Below are positions 29,101 to 38,520 of a DNA stretch of 64,000 nt, piece after piece. Source of the stretch: Bacteroidota bacterium (GTDB lineage: Bacteria > Bacteroidota > Bacteroidia > Bacteroidales > Lentimicrobiaceae). Each line of letters opens with the position of its first letter. The stretch's first letter is position 1. The DNA is taken from NCBI GenBank assembly GCA_023441805.1, contig JAEZNO010000001.1, forward strand, positions 1-64,000, given 5' to 3'. A model generated the notes under the pieces. The model was not told the DNA's origin, made no database searches, and saw only the letters and a list, made by a program, of their open reading frames with translations. The translations under genes were made by a program, and so were the position numbers.

Positions 29101-32100
29101 GTATTTACTTACTCTTACTTCAACAGATAAGTATGGAACACCGGTTTCTGAAGAACAGCTGGTTATGGTATTTAATCCTGATTCAAAGAAGCTGCCAGCT
29201 CCTCAATATTTGTGGTTTTCAATACTGACACAAAAGCCACAGAAGGGTGAAACATTAAAACTATTAGCAGGAAGTGCCGTAAATGGAAAACTACTGGTTG
29301 AGTTACAAAGTGACGGAAAGATAATAAAACATCAATGGTATAATGTTTCAGGTCAACAGGTTTTGGAATTTAAATTACCTGATAGTCTTACCGGACAGGT
29401 AAATATATTAGCTGATCTTGTGCATGAAAATCACAACTTCGTGGAACAGCATGATGTATTAATTGAAGACAATTCAAAGAAACTGAACTTCGCATTTGAA
29501 TCTTTCAGAAGCCCGTTACTACCGGGTGATACTGAGAAATGGAAGATTAAAATAACGGGGGCTGATGGTAAACCCTTACAGGCTGAGTTACTTACTGCGA
29601 TGTATGATGCATCATTGGATGCTTTTGTTAAACATCAGTGGTATTTTGATCTCTATAAGGCATGGAGCCAACGGTTCAATTGGGAAACTAATCAGGCATT
29701 CACAATTTTGGGAAGCCAAACCATGCCTCAAGATTATATCGGTGATGCAATCTTTATCCGCGAGTATGATCAATTAAACTGGTTTGGATATAATACATAC
29801 AATTACTTCAATGGAAGAGGGCTTCGCTATGCCAAATCAGCCAGTATCGGTAGAGAAATGAAGGAAACAGTTCTTGACGCAGTTGTGATGGAAACACCTT
29901 CTCCGATAGCTGATACAGCTATAGGTGAAGCACCTGAAAAACAACAGTCAGTAAGGCGTAACTTACAGGAAACTGCTTTCTTTTACCCACAACTCGTTAC
30001 TGATAAAAATGGAGAAATATGGATTGAATTTACCGTGCCTGAAGCTCTTACCCGGTGGAATTTCATGGGATTGGCACATACCCGTGAGCTGAGGTTTAAC
30101 CAGTTCAATAAAGAAGTCATTACTCAGAAACAGTTAATGGTTACACCTAATTTACCAAGGTTTTTCAGAGATGGTGATGAAATCGTTCTAAGATCAAAAA
30201 TCAATAACCTCACTCCAAACCCCATGCATGGGGTCGCAACTCTTGAACTCATTGATGCAATTACCATGCAACCTGTTGATAATGCATTTGCCAATAACTC
30301 TCCTAAAGCAACATTTGAGCTGAAAGAGAATGGCAATACAATGGTTGAGTGGAAAGTTAAAGTACCTGCCGATGTCCAGATGGTTATGGTCAGGATTATC
30401 GCTCAGGCGGGTAATTTTAGTGATGGTGAAGAGGTAATTCTTCCTGTACTAACCAATAGAATGATGGTTACTGAAACTCTTCCATTACCAATTAATGGAA
30501 ATGAGACTAAGAAATTTGAATTCAAAAAATTACTTGATTTAAATGGAAGTAATACAGGCACTTCCTCAACTACAAGTAATACTATGGTTCCTCACAGACT
30601 GACTCTTGAATTTACTTCTAATCCCGCATGGTATGCTTTACAGGCATTGCCTTGGCTTGAATCACAGGAAAGAGAGAATTCTGACCAAATTTTTAACCGT
30701 TATTATGCAAATAGTATTGCAGCATTTATAACCAACAGTAGTCCAAAGATCAGGAGTGTTTTTGAATCATGGAAGAATTTGACACCCGAAGCATTACTCT
30801 CAAATCTTGAGAAAAATCAGGAGTTAAAAGCCGTGGTAATTGAAGAAACACCATGGTTAAACGAAGCAAAGGATGAATCAGAGCGCAAACGGAGAATAGC
30901 ATTGATGTTTGATCTTAACAGGATCGCTTCAGAAAAATTATCCGCATTAGGACGCCTAAAGCAAAACCAATCAGTTAATGGTGGCTGGCCATGGTTTGAA
31001 GGTATGCCCGAGAGTCGTTACATTACCCAATTGATTGTTACAGGAATGGGCAAATTGAACCATATCGGAGTAATTGACCTGAAAAGCGATTACCAAGTGA
31101 AGCAGATGGTTCAAAATGCAGTAAACTACCTGAGCAGAGAAATCAAAGAAGACTATGATCGACTATTATCAGCGGCAAATAAGGCTAATAATGAGACAGG
31201 CTCAAAATCCAAAGCATCGGATACTAAGTACCTTGAGAATGACCATATTTCATATCAACACATACAATTCCTTTATGCCCTTTCATACCTTGAAGGAGTA
31301 GCAAAGCCATCTGAAAATGCCGGAGATGCAATTGCTTATTACAGCAGCCAGGCACGAAAGTACTGGAATAACAAGGGATTATTTGCTCAGGCGATGATTG
31401 CACTATGGGCAGGCAGAAGCGGTGATATTAAGACCACTACTGCAATCATGGCATCATTGAGAGAAAAAGCTATTACTAATGAAGAGATGGGAACTTACTG
31501 GCGTGATAATTCAGGTGGCTTCTACTGGTATCAGGCTCCAATTGAAACTCAGGCTATTCTGATTGAACTGTTTGAAGAAATGGGCGCACAAACAGTGGGA
31601 AAAGCAATGGGTAAAGTTGATGGAACAAATGATGTTTCGTATGAGGTGGACAAGATGAAAACCTGGCTCTTAAAGCAAAAACAGACTCAGTCATGGCCAA
31701 CAACCACAGCTACAGCCGAAGCAGTGTATGCTTTATTACTCAGGGGAACCGACTGGCTCCAAACAAAACCATCCGTTATTATCCAAACAGGATCTGAAAT
31801 GATTGACCTTAACACCCCAACAATACCCGGGATACAACCAGAAGCCGGCACAGGCTATTTTAAAACCTCATGGAACGGTAAGGAGATAAAACCTGAGATG
31901 GGCAACATAACTGTTGCAAAATCAGATGCCGGACCTGCCTGGGGCGCCATGTACTTCCAGTATTTCGAAAATCTCGATAAAATAAAGGCAGCTGACTCTC
32001 CTTTATCCATATCAAAAGAAATCTTAGTAAAAGAGTTCACCCCCGAAGGTGAGCGCTTAAAGAAGATTACCGAAGGCAACAGTCTTAATGTTGGCGACCA

Positions 32101-32425
32101 GCTTACAGTGAGAGTGGAAATCAGTACTGACCGTGACCTTGAGTTTGTACACCTGAAAGATATGAGAGCGGCAGCATTTGAGCCAATCACAATAGTTTCA
32201 GGCTACCAATGGAAAGGTGGTCTTGGTTATTACCAGAGTACAAGGGATGCCTCAACCAATTTCTACATCTCCCGGTTGCCTAAAGGCACTTATGTCTTCG
32301 AATACAGACTTGTTGTATCACAAGCAGGTGAGTTCTCAAACGGAATCACAATTATTCAGTGTATGTATGCTCCTGAATTTGCCGCCCACTCCGAAGGGAT
32401 AAGGGTAGAGGTTATTAAGAAGTAG
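26150..32425 (+). CDS. Alpha-2-macroglobulin-family protein, thioester-less, 2091 residues
   Basis: This is a very large exported protein with a signal peptide ending near FSFAQQ. The N-terminal 400 residues are a helical extension. An MG2-type segment reads DGSGLVYVLNRKNGKPVKGV and FFSDRAIYRPGQPVYFKGIV. The A2M domain has ETAFFYPQLVTDKNGEIWIE and TRWNFMGLAHTRE near residue 1270-1310. Where classical members have the thioester Cys-x-Glu-Gln, near residue 1500, this protein reads WLESQERENSDQIFN, so covalent trapping of proteases is not expected. A terpenoid-cyclase-like helical domain follows (GGWPWFEGMPESRYITQLI). It likely guards the periplasm or cell surface by binding proteases or other proteins. 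Confidence 0.9.
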   Translation: MRHFLQPVSLIVIFLWASFSFAQQVKPSVRPNNPQNMLSNDDNDPRLKQVDSLSSKGLPQSALKLVADIMQDALKKSDHPQYLKANLYELKLRSEFEENYLINYINEREKILSCGNLTQPITQILHSILGDLYWQYYSMNRHVILDRTVVDNYSDTEDIKSSILAGALPVDKWDINMFIKVVSEHFNLSLLNPQILQNIPLKGYYSIIIPGENSIIYRPTLFDFLAHRAVDFFMNDESSITKPVYLYVMKDPQLLSDAGTFVKLEFETKDSLSFQLQALKIFRQIIQLHLTDTDAEPLVDADLKRLEFVYKSINIPEKDSLYLNNLLTLEKKYSGKPVAAMIMEKIARYYFDAPEPPVRILKSTVLSTRTVDYVKAKEWCQKAINLYPETDAAKNCRIMIKQIEQPYIEFKTNEVVIPDEAFPILLTYKNLKKVWFRLVRSVDLSEREMYSNREQTIKKLLNATVVKAWSENIPDKGDYKTLNIELIQPPLHSGNYFLLASTTENFSAKDSTIAFSALQVSNLAYISRNAPDGSGLVYVLNRKNGKPVKGVDVQSFTMNYDYNTRKYTRQNRERYTTKEDGSFVIKAPAANQNANLSFEFRYKKDTLVATNYFALYNRSRYGGEREHVQTFFFSDRAIYRPGQPVYFKGIVVKNSKKESAILPGHKTTVTLYDVNGQKLSSQDVTSGEYGSFSGSFIIPSAGLTGQMRIANETGSLFFNVEEYKRPKFEVTFKEIDSTFKLNQQVEVTGEALSYSGTVLSDATVNFRVVRSIVMPFYRGGYLFEDLRIWPPYKSAEAEIINGTTKASEDGTFKITFTALADPDNYGKENQNYTFQIYADVTDINGETQSGQTSVNISNKALILSSDIPDEINSKEVKQIIVKSTNLNGKKVPASVKVDLHKLKDGELLIPRKWDVPDTLMYTREELKSRLPYYPYMDELEKQVNWREYKSEIKPEKEKLIYSTTVNTLNDSLLNLKDLNLEPGRYLLTLTSTDKYGTPVSEEQLVMVFNPDSKKLPAPQYLWFSILTQKPQKGETLKLLAGSAVNGKLLVELQSDGKIIKHQWYNVSGQQVLEFKLPDSLTGQVNILADLVHENHNFVEQHDVLIEDNSKKLNFAFESFRSPLLPGDTEKWKIKITGADGKPLQAELLTAMYDASLDAFVKHQWYFDLYKAWSQRFNWETNQAFTILGSQTMPQDYIGDAIFIREYDQLNWFGYNTYNYFNGRGLRYAKSASIGREMKETVLDAVVMETPSPIADTAIGEAPEKQQSVRRNLQETAFFYPQLVTDKNGEIWIEFTVPEALTRWNFMGLAHTRELRFNQFNKEVITQKQLMVTPNLPRFFRDGDEIVLRSKINNLTPNPMHGVATLELIDAITMQPVDNAFANNSPKATFELKENGNTMVEWKVKVPADVQMVMVRIIAQAGNFSDGEEVILPVLTNRMMVTETLPLPINGNETKKFEFKKLLDLNGSNTGTSSTTSNTMVPHRLTLEFTSNPAWYALQALPWLESQERENSDQIFNRYYANSIAAFITNSSPKIRSVFESWKNLTPEALLSNLEKNQELKAVVIEETPWLNEAKDESERKRRIALMFDLNRIASEKLSALGRLKQNQSVNGGWPWFEGMPESRYITQLIVTGMGKLNHIGVIDLKSDYQVKQMVQNAVNYLSREIKEDYDRLLSAANKANNETGSKSKASDTKYLENDHISYQHIQFLYALSYLEGVAKPSENAGDAIAYYSSQARKYWNNKGLFAQAMIALWAGRSGDIKTTTAIMASLREKAITNEEMGTYWRDNSGGFYWYQAPIETQAILIELFEEMGAQTVGKAMGKVDGTNDVSYEVDKMKTWLLKQKQTQSWPTTTATAEAVYALLLRGTDWLQTKPSVIIQTGSEMIDLNTPTIPGIQPEAGTGYFKTSWNGKEIKPEMGNITVAKSDAGPAWGAMYFQYFENLDKIKAADSPLSISKEILVKEFTPEGERLKKITEGNSLNVGDQLTVRVEISTDRDLEFVHLKDMRAAAFEPITIVSGYQWKGGLGYYQSTRDASTNFYISRLPKGTYVFEYRLVVSQAGEFSNGITIIQCMYAPEFAAHSEGIRVEVIKK

Positions 32426-32430
32426 GAATT

Positions 32431-32985
32431 CTATTCCATTCTTTTCTTAGCTTCGATGCACCACATTAATTCAGAGATGAAAGTATGGGCTCGTTTTACT
32501 GTACTTTCTTTGGCAGGGACACCATTCTCATCATAGAGATCTTGCACTGTCGGGTTTGGGAACATAGCCGGAACAGTCCATGCTCTCATCTTAAAAAGAG
32601 AAAATTGTAGAGATGTAAGCACCTGAGTACCTCCAAAAACACCATCTGAGCAAGTTGATATGGCAATCGGCTTTTTATACCACTCATCATACAAAAGATC
32701 AATTGCGTTCTTTATTGCAGGTGGATACCCACCATTGTATTCAGGAGTTACAAGAATTATCCCGTCTGCATTTTTGATTCTCTCCTGAAATTTAAGTGCC
32801 GAAGGCAGTGGATTCTTCTGGTACTTCAACCTCTCATCAAAAATTGGAAAATTATACTCCTTTAAGTCAATAATCTCAGCAGTGGCAATATTATAACTTT
32901 CAAGATAATTCTTAAAAAAGAGTGCCGCTCTGTGACTATTTCTCCCAATTCTGACACTTGATGATATTATACCGATATGATACAT
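32431..32985 (-). CDS. NADPH-dependent FMN reductase-family flavoprotein
   Basis: This 184-residue flavodoxin-like enzyme has the N-terminal phosphate-binding segment IGIISSSVRIGRNSHRAALF and the isoalloxazine-contacting ILVTPEYNGGYPPAIKNAID, both diagnostic for the NADPH-dependent FMN reductase family (reductases of FMN, quinones, azo compounds or chromate). The exact substrate is unknown. The gene stands alone, convergent with the macroglobulin gene with only 5 bases between stops, and has its own -7 box. Confidence 0.88.
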   Translation of the reverse strand: MYHIGIISSSVRIGRNSHRAALFFKNYLESYNIATAEIIDLKEYNFPIFDERLKYQKNPLPSALKFQERIKNADGIILVTPEYNGGYPPAIKNAIDLLYDEWYKKPIAISTCSDGVFGGTQVLTSLQFSLFKMRAWTVPAMFPNPTVQDLYDENGVPAKESTVKRAHTFISELMWCIEAKKRME

Positions 32986-33016
32986 GATTGTCTAAATTTT
33001 CGGATTGCTTCTTTAA

Positions 33017-33024
33017 CAAAGATA
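33017..33024 (-). promoter_or_regulatory. Putative -7 box of the FMN reductase gene
   Basis: The minus strand reads TATCTTTG about 32 bases before the start. A TTG lies upstream, but with a spacer of about 15 rather than 19 bases. Confidence 0.5.
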
Positions 33025-33224
33025 TCTTTTTTTGACGAACAAAAACTCTGTGGCGGATTCATACCCTCCAAAAGGTCTGGTACTCCGGCAAAAGTTGAAT
33101 AAATATCGGCATGACCAATAATATCAAGAGCACTAAATAATTTTGAAAAGGTTGAATGACTATTGGATAATTCAGGACAAAATTTCAGGTATTATTTGGT
33201 TGATTGACAGTTATCAAAGAAGTA

Positions 33225-33317
33225 GTCCCTTTACCCTCTGTTTACCCTCTCTTTACCCTCCCCATACCCTAGGGGTAAGGAGAGGGTAAAGGGAGGGTAA
33301 AGGGACCGTAAAGGGAC
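33225..33317. repeat. 93-bp near-palindrome made of eight 11-bp units
   Basis: Eight consecutive 11-base units fill positions 33230-33317 exactly. Three TTTACCCTCnn units and one degenerate unit are followed by four GGTAAAGGGAn-type units in inverted orientation. Folding about position 33271 pairs 38 of 46 bases per arm, with the arm ends GTCCC and GGGAC matching. There is no T-run, so it is not a rho-independent terminator. It lies in the 499-base gap between the FMN reductase and leuS; the rest of that gap holds only the reductase promoter. Confidence 0.9.
33284..33304 (+). other. Canonical G-quadruplex motif
   Basis: Four GGG tracts are separated by loops TAAA, A and TAAA, which fits the pattern G3N1-7 repeated four times. 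It lies in the right arm of the 93-bp palindrome. Such a motif is unexpected in this AT-rich sequence. Folding is a prediction. Confidence 0.75.
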
Positions 33318-33484
33318 GTATGATTTGATACAGTCATAGGTATTCTATTTTAACCTCCCGTTAAAACAATCTCTTAAAAAATAACTGATACAATTTTACC
33401 GGAAATAACAGTTAGGAACCCATGTTCATCAACCATGAACCAGGTTAATCCAATTTGAACAACTATCGGACAATTGTTGAACAA

Positions 33485-36268
33485 CTACAATACTACGTTG
33501 ATAATCTTATTCGGTACAATGATTACCTTCTTCGGTGCTTTTCCCTCAAGCCACTTCTGTGCTTCGGGAGCAGCTAATACTGCTGCTTCGATACTCTTTA
33601 ATTCAGCATCTTTTGCCATAGTAAGTTTGAAGCGCATCTTACCGTTGAATGATACCGGATATTCAAATGTATTCTCAATGGTATACTCTGCGTTGTATTC
33701 AGGATATGTGGCTTTAGTCACACTTTCATTGTTGCCTAGCATTTGCCATAACTCTTCAGCAATATGAGGTGCATATGGTGAAATCAGAATAACCAGATCA
33801 GAGAGTATTGAACTTTTATTACATTTTAGTTCGGCAAGTTCATTTACACAGATCATAAATGTACTGACAACTGTGTTGAATGAGAACCTTTCGATGTCGT
33901 CACTGACTTTCTTAATAGTTTTATGTAATACCCTCAATTCCTCTGCTGTTGGGGCATCATTACTTACATTGAAGTTATTATCCTTATCATGGAACAATCT
34001 CCAGAGTTTTCGCATAAAACGAAACACTCCCTCAATTCCATTAGTGTCCCATGGTTTGGCTTGTTCAACCGGACCGAGGAACATTTCGTAAAGTCTCAAT
34101 GTATCAGCACCATAGTGTTCTATCAAATCGTCAGGATTCTGAACATTGAACTTTGATTTTGACATCTTTTCAACTTCCCATCCGCAGACATATTTGCCAT
34201 CTTCCAGTTCAAATTCAGCTTCAGCAAATTGTGGTTGCCATTTTCTGAAAGCCTTAATGTCCAACACATCATTGTGTACTATATTGACATCCACATGGAT
34301 AGCCTGAACCTGCCTTCCATTAATAAGATTGAAGCTTATGAAAGTGTTGGTTCCAACCAGTCGGTATACAAAATTCGATCTTCCCTGAATCATGCCCTGG
34401 TTAATGAGTTTGTCAAATGGCTCATCCTTTACCACCATTCCCAGATCATAGAGGAACTTATTCCAGAAACGTGCATAGAGTAAATGACCGGTTGCATGTT
34501 CGGCGCCACCGATATAGAGGTCTACACTTTTCCAGTATTCAACAGCTTCCTTCGAGAAGAACTCTTCATTGTTTCTCGGATCCATGTAACGCAAATAGTA
34601 AGCACTTGAACCTGCGAATCCGGGCATGGTGTTGGTTTCAAGAGGATAGCCTTCTTCATTTACCCAATTTTGGGCACGTGCCAGCGGTGGTTCACCCGAT
34701 TCGGTTGGTAAATATGCATCAACAGATGGTAATTCAAGTGGCAACTTTGTCTCCTCGAGTGTATAAGGCATTCCGTCTTTGAAGTAAACCGGGAATGGCT
34801 CACCCCAATATCGTTGGCGACTAAATATTGCATCTCTGAGGCGGAAATTTACTTTACCCTTACCGATTCCTCTCCCTTCCAGATTACGAATAGTAGTGCT
34901 AATGGCCTCTTTTACCTCCATTCCGTTAATAAAACCACTATTAATCATAATACCATCCTTGGCATCGTATGATTCTTCCCAGCGAGAAGGATCAATCGGA
35001 GTTTCACCTTTTTTAGCAACAACTTGTATTATTGGCAGGTTGAAATGACGAGCAAATGCAAAATCGCGACTATCGTGTCCGGGCACAGCCATGATAGCTC
35101 CGGTACCATAGCCCATGAGTACATAATCGGCTACCCAGATTGGAATTTCCTCACCATTAAGCGGATTAATAGCATAAGCACCGGTAAATTCACCGGTTAC
35201 CTTCTTAACTTCAGTCATCCTTTCTCGCTCCGAGCGGTTCTTAGCCCAACTAACGTAAGTCTCAACATTTTGTCGGCAATCCTGAGTAGTAATTTGAGAA
35301 ACAAAAGGATGTTCGGGAGCCAAAACCATAAATGTTACTCCGAACATTGTATCGGCCCGGGTGGTAAAGATCTCGAGTTGTTGATTAAAATCCTTTATTG
35401 CAAATAGAGCAGTACATCCCTCACTCCTGCCAATCCAGTTACGCTGAATATCCTTTATTGACTCAGGCCAATCTATCTTATCCAAACCCTCAAGCAGTCT
35501 GTCGGCATATGCAGTAATTCGCAACAGCCATTGTTTCATGCTTTTCCGTTCAACCGGAAAACCACCGCGTATAGAGAACCCTTCGCTAACCTCATCATTT
35601 GCAAGAACAGTGCCAAGTGCCGGACACCAGTTTACAATTGTATCCGCAAGATATGCAAGGCGATAGTTCATCAGGATTTCCTGTTGGTCTTTCTCACTGA
35701 ATGACTTCCACTCTACACTGGTAAATGATTTCACTTCACTCGCAGCTGCATTGATATCAGTATTACCTGAAGTCTCGAATAATTTAACCAGTTCACTGAC
35801 AGGTCGGGCCTTATTTGAATCCTTATCATACCAGGAATGGAATAACCTTATGAAAGTCCATTGGGTCCATTTGTAATAATCAGGATCACTTGTTCGAACC
35901 TCACGATCCCAGTCGTACGAGAACCCTATTTTATCAAGCTGTTCACGGTATCTTTGAATGTTCTTTTCAGTAGTAACAGCGGGATGAGTACCTGTTTGAA
36001 TAGCATATTGCTCAGCAGGCAATCCAAAAGCATCATATCCCATTGGATGCAACACATTGAAACCATTGAGGCGTTTGTAACGGGAATAAATATCAGATGC
36101 TATATACCCGAGCGGATGGCCTACATGTAATCCAGCCCCTGAGGGATAGGGAAACATGTCAAGCACATAGTACTTGGGCTTAGTATGATCAATGATAGTC
36201 TTGTAAGTTTTATTTTCCGACCAGTATTTGCGCCATTTAGGCTCTATTTCGCTAAAATTGTAATCCAT
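33485..36268 (-). CDS. leuS: Leucyl-tRNA synthetase
   Basis: This 927-residue class I synthetase charges tRNA-Leu. It starts [18 protein letters not shown] and carries the HIGH-type motif [20 protein letters not shown] at about residue 45. The CP1 editing domain is intact, and the KMSKS loop appears as [16 protein letters not shown], followed by [14 protein letters not shown]. The C-terminal anticodon-binding and tail domains are present. A longer frame starting 93 bases upstream lacks a family-like N-terminus and would span the -7 box, so the later ATG is chosen. Product and start are secure. Confidence 0.97.
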   Translation of the reverse strand: MDYNFSEIEPKWRKYWSENKTYKTIIDHTKPKYYVLDMFPYPSGAGLHVGHPLGYIASDIYSRYKRLNGFNVLHPMGYDAFGLPAEQYAIQTGTHPAVTTEKNIQRYREQLDKIGFSYDWDREVRTSDPDYYKWTQWTFIRLFHSWYDKDSNKARPVSELVKLFETSGNTDINAAASEVKSFTSVEWKSFSEKDQQEILMNYRLAYLADTIVNWCPALGTVLANDEVSEGFSIRGGFPVERKSMKQWLLRITAYADRLLEGLDKIDWPESIKDIQRNWIGRSEGCTALFAIKDFNQQLEIFTTRADTMFGVTFMVLAPEHPFVSQITTQDCRQNVETYVSWAKNRSERERMTEVKKVTGEFTGAYAINPLNGEEIPIWVADYVLMGYGTGAIMAVPGHDSRDFAFARHFNLPIIQVVAKKGETPIDPSRWEESYDAKDGIMINSGFINGMEVKEAISTTIRNLEGRGIGKGKVNFRLRDAIFSRQRYWGEPFPVYFKDGMPYTLEETKLPLELPSVDAYLPTESGEPPLARAQNWVNEEGYPLETNTMPGFAGSSAYYLRYMDPRNNEEFFSKEAVEYWKSVDLYIGGAEHATGHLLYARFWNKFLYDLGMVVKDEPFDKLINQGMIQGRSNFVYRLVGTNTFISFNLINGRQVQAIHVDVNIVHNDVLDIKAFRKWQPQFAEAEFELEDGKYVCGWEVEKMSKSKFNVQNPDDLIEHYGADTLRLYEMFLGPVEQAKPWDTNGIEGVFRFMRKLWRLFHDKDNNFNVSNDAPTAEELRVLHKTIKKVSDDIERFSFNTVVSTFMICVNELAELKCNKSSILSDLVILISPYAPHIAEELWQMLGNNESVTKATYPEYNAEYTIENTFEYPVSFNGKMRFKLTMAKDAELKSIEAAVLAAPEAQKWLEGKAPKKVIIVPNKIINVVL

Positions 36269-36291
36269 TGCGGTATCGCTGTTTAGGGGCG

Positions 36292-36299
36292 CAAAATTA
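36292..36299 (-). promoter_or_regulatory. Putative -7 box of leuS
   Basis: The minus strand reads TAATTTTG, a TAnnTTTG match, about 23 bases before the chosen leuS ATG. Confidence 0.5.
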
Positions 36300-36471
36300 G
36301 TGAAAATACCTGAATAGATGCTAAGTATCCTTCTTTGACAGATACTGTAGCTTGATTTCATTAATTGAAATCTGACAGTTGATGGAGTTAATATCAGCTG
36401 TTATTAATCCCAGTGGATGGTCTATATAACTGAACAGATATTAAGCATCCATTCTAGAAAGATATTACATC

Positions 36472-37710
36472 TTATTCCTTAGTGTTAAATCTGTATCCAA
36501 GAGTAAATGAAACATAAGGACCGGTAAACTTTAGCTTAATAGGAGTACTGTATCTAATGTCAAATGAAAAATTATTTATCATTACACCTGCACCAATAAG
36601 CGGTCGATGAGACCATTTTGCGAGATGCATAGTTCTTTTTGTCTCTACATCGGTTCCTAAGACAGTTGTCTGTAATGTAATTGCTTTACTTCCCGGGTAA
36701 ATTAGATTTGATAAACCACCTTCACCAAATATTGACCATTTATTTAGTGAGAAATAATAACGGACTAAATTATCAAGTTTCATAGAATTCAATCTAAACT
36801 CCGATATCTCCTTATAGTTTAATCCGTTTTCAGTAAACTCCCGCAATATTTCGTATGGCCCCATTCGTGAAAAGCCCAGATCATTAAAAAAACTCCAGTG
36901 TGGAATAGTAATGGGCTTTGTTAGCTCGGCTGATATAAAAATAGGTATTTGGGTCACTTTATCAGCTTCCTTATTAGTACCATAGTCATAACTATAATCC
37001 AGAGTAGTCTTGCTCACTCCAATACCTATCCCTAAAACTGCTTTAAAATTACGTTTGGGTCTCAAAACCTGGTCTTCTTCGTTCATACACAGATAGTACT
37101 TGCTGAAAAGCTGTTGGAGGGATTTCGTTTGATACTTGGTTCGTGAAACAAGCTTGTTAATATCTGCACAATCACTCAGGTAGACAGTTAATTGTCCCTG
37201 ATATTTTTTGTTTTCATGTAGTACCGTCTGTGTCTGACCATTCACTTTCACATCTTTGAGGTACTTCTTATAAATCAACAGATCAAAGTTTCCATCATTT
37301 TTAATATAATACTGGTTGTAGGCTGTATTACCATTAATATACAGAGATTTAGATCCCCTGGTCAACTGTTGAAGAAAGACTAATTGCTTATCCAAAAATA
37401 ATTCTGGGGTCGTGGAATATGAACCGGCGGTACGTGAGGATTTTTCAACGTCAACATATCCTCCTTCATAAATATCCCCTTCCATAGAGAATAACTTTAT
37501 ATCATGAGGACCATAATATACCCCTTCTTCATCAGTTGATTGTTTGAAATTAACAACCGTAGGATTCATGTTCCAGTTCTTAGCATTAATATAGCCATGG
37601 ACTGTATCACCCTCTAAGGTAATAACGTAGGCGCTTTTAAGATTTGACTGACTAAACACATCCAGACTAACAAAGAGAATAATAATTGTGAGTAGTTTAC
37701 TTTTTTTCAT
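36472..37710 (-). CDS. Exported protein of unknown family with C-terminal beta-barrel character
   Basis: I do not recognise this 412-residue protein. It has a signal peptide (KKSKLLTIIILFVSLDVFSQ) and an N-terminal domain starting SAYVITLEGDTVHGYINAKN, a pattern I associate with Bacteroidota outer-membrane proteins of unknown role. From about residue 220 the sequence has alternating amphipathic strands (FKAVLGIGIGVSKTTLDYSY, WSIFGEGGLSNLIY, NFSFDIRYSTPI) and it ends with GPYVSFTLGYRFNTKE. A terminal aromatic strand like this is typical of outer-membrane beta-barrels. I start at MKKSKLL because the longer frame adds a non-signal hydrophobic stretch. It stands alone between leuS and a divergent DUF1648 gene. 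Confidence 0.6.
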   Translation of the reverse strand: MKKSKLLTIIILFVSLDVFSQSNLKSAYVITLEGDTVHGYINAKNWNMNPTVVNFKQSTDEEGVYYGPHDIKLFSMEGDIYEGGYVDVEKSSRTAGSYSTTPELFLDKQLVFLQQLTRGSKSLYINGNTAYNQYYIKNDGNFDLLIYKKYLKDVKVNGQTQTVLHENKKYQGQLTVYLSDCADINKLVSRTKYQTKSLQQLFSKYYLCMNEEDQVLRPKRNFKAVLGIGIGVSKTTLDYSYDYGTNKEADKVTQIPIFISAELTKPITIPHWSFFNDLGFSRMGPYEILREFTENGLNYKEISEFRLNSMKLDNLVRYYFSLNKWSIFGEGGLSNLIYPGSKAITLQTTVLGTDVETKRTMHLAKWSHRPLIGAGVMINNFSFDIRYSTPIKLKFTGPYVSFTLGYRFNTKE

Positions 37711-37909
37711 AATGAATGGGATTTGCATGAGTAAATATATGAAGATTTTATAACCAAAATAAAAGATTGAATATTCTATCATTTTATGAAAAGGATTCCT
37801 ACTAAATGTGGTTGTACAGGCACTTTCTTTGTTTCCGTCAGACTTTCTTGTCGTTGATTCTGTTTCATATCTTGGACAAGTTCGTTATCGAATGTGGTTG
37901 AGTTTTCGT

Positions 37910-37917
37910 TAGATTTG
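37910..37917 (+). promoter_or_regulatory. Putative -7 box of the DUF1648 gene
   Basis: TAGATTTG matches TAnnTTTG and ends 29 bases before the start codon. Confidence 0.45.
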
Positions 37918-37946
37918 CACAGAGTGCTATACAATTTTAATAATAG

Positions 37947-38456
37947 ATGAAGAACCGACCGAAAATACAGCCCGAACTTACAGTAATGGATCGATTTGCT
38001 GAATCATTGAGCATTTTATTGCTCTTAATCATTTGGTTAAATTGCTTTTACTATTACTCCAAACTACCTGATATAATCCCAACGCATTTTAATGCAGCCG
38101 GACAACCGGATGCTGAAGGAAAAAAATCAACATTATTCATGTTACCTGTCATTAGTACTTTTATTTATGCGCTAATGACAATTATTAATTTCTTTCCTCA
38201 CACTTTTAATTTTCCCTCGAAGATTACACCTGAAAATGCTTTGAAACAATATACTTTAGCCACAAGAATGGTTCGTTTCATTAAAGTAATAATAATGTTC
38301 ATGTTTGCAGTGATTATAATAATGACTGTAAAGACTGCAACAGGTGATACTGATGGATTAGGGGTTTGGTTCACACCTTTACTGGTAGCGTTACTGTTTG
38401 TTACAATAACAATATTTTTACTAAAGCTGAAAAGAACAAGCAAAACCAATAATTAA
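37947..38456 (+). CDS. DUF1648-family integral membrane protein
   Basis: This 169-residue membrane protein has four predicted helices (for example ESLSILLLLIIWLNCFYYY and FIKVIIMFMFAVIIIMTV). Between the first two lies SKLPDIIPTHFNAAGQPDAE, the hallmark of DUF1648. This domain is shared with SdpI-type immunity proteins and with many membrane proteins of unknown function. No toxin partner is seen nearby, so an immunity role is unsupported. It is followed directly by the promoter of the glycosidase gene. Confidence 0.8.
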   Translation: MKNRPKIQPELTVMDRFAESLSILLLLIIWLNCFYYYSKLPDIIPTHFNAAGQPDAEGKKSTLFMLPVISTFIYALMTIINFFPHTFNFPSKITPENALKQYTLATRMVRFIKVIIMFMFAVIIIMTVKTATGDTDGLGVWFTPLLVALLFVTITIFLLKLKRTSKTNN

Positions 38457-38495
38457 CTGCTTGACTTCAGCAACTTTCAAAGTCTGTTTGATTCT

Positions 38496-38503
38496 TATTT
38501 TTG
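38496..38503 (+). promoter_or_regulatory. Putative -7 box of the six-hairpin glycosidase gene
   Basis: TATTTTTG matches TAnnTTTG and ends 17 bases before the ATG. It also argues against the TTG-initiated longer frame that would start at 38461. Confidence 0.5.
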
Positions 38504-38520
38504 TACAAAAGAATAATATC

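Noticed and set aside
33225..33317. CRISPR-like array
   Set aside because: Units are 11 bases with no spacers, and no cas genes are in the window.
33225..33317. Rho-independent terminator for leuS
   Set aside because: The stem is very long but no T-run follows on either strand, and it lies about 170 bases beyond the stop codon.
37947..38456. SdpI-like immunity protein of a toxin system
   Set aside because: Only the DUF1648 part is present and no SdpC-like toxin or SdpR regulator is nearby.
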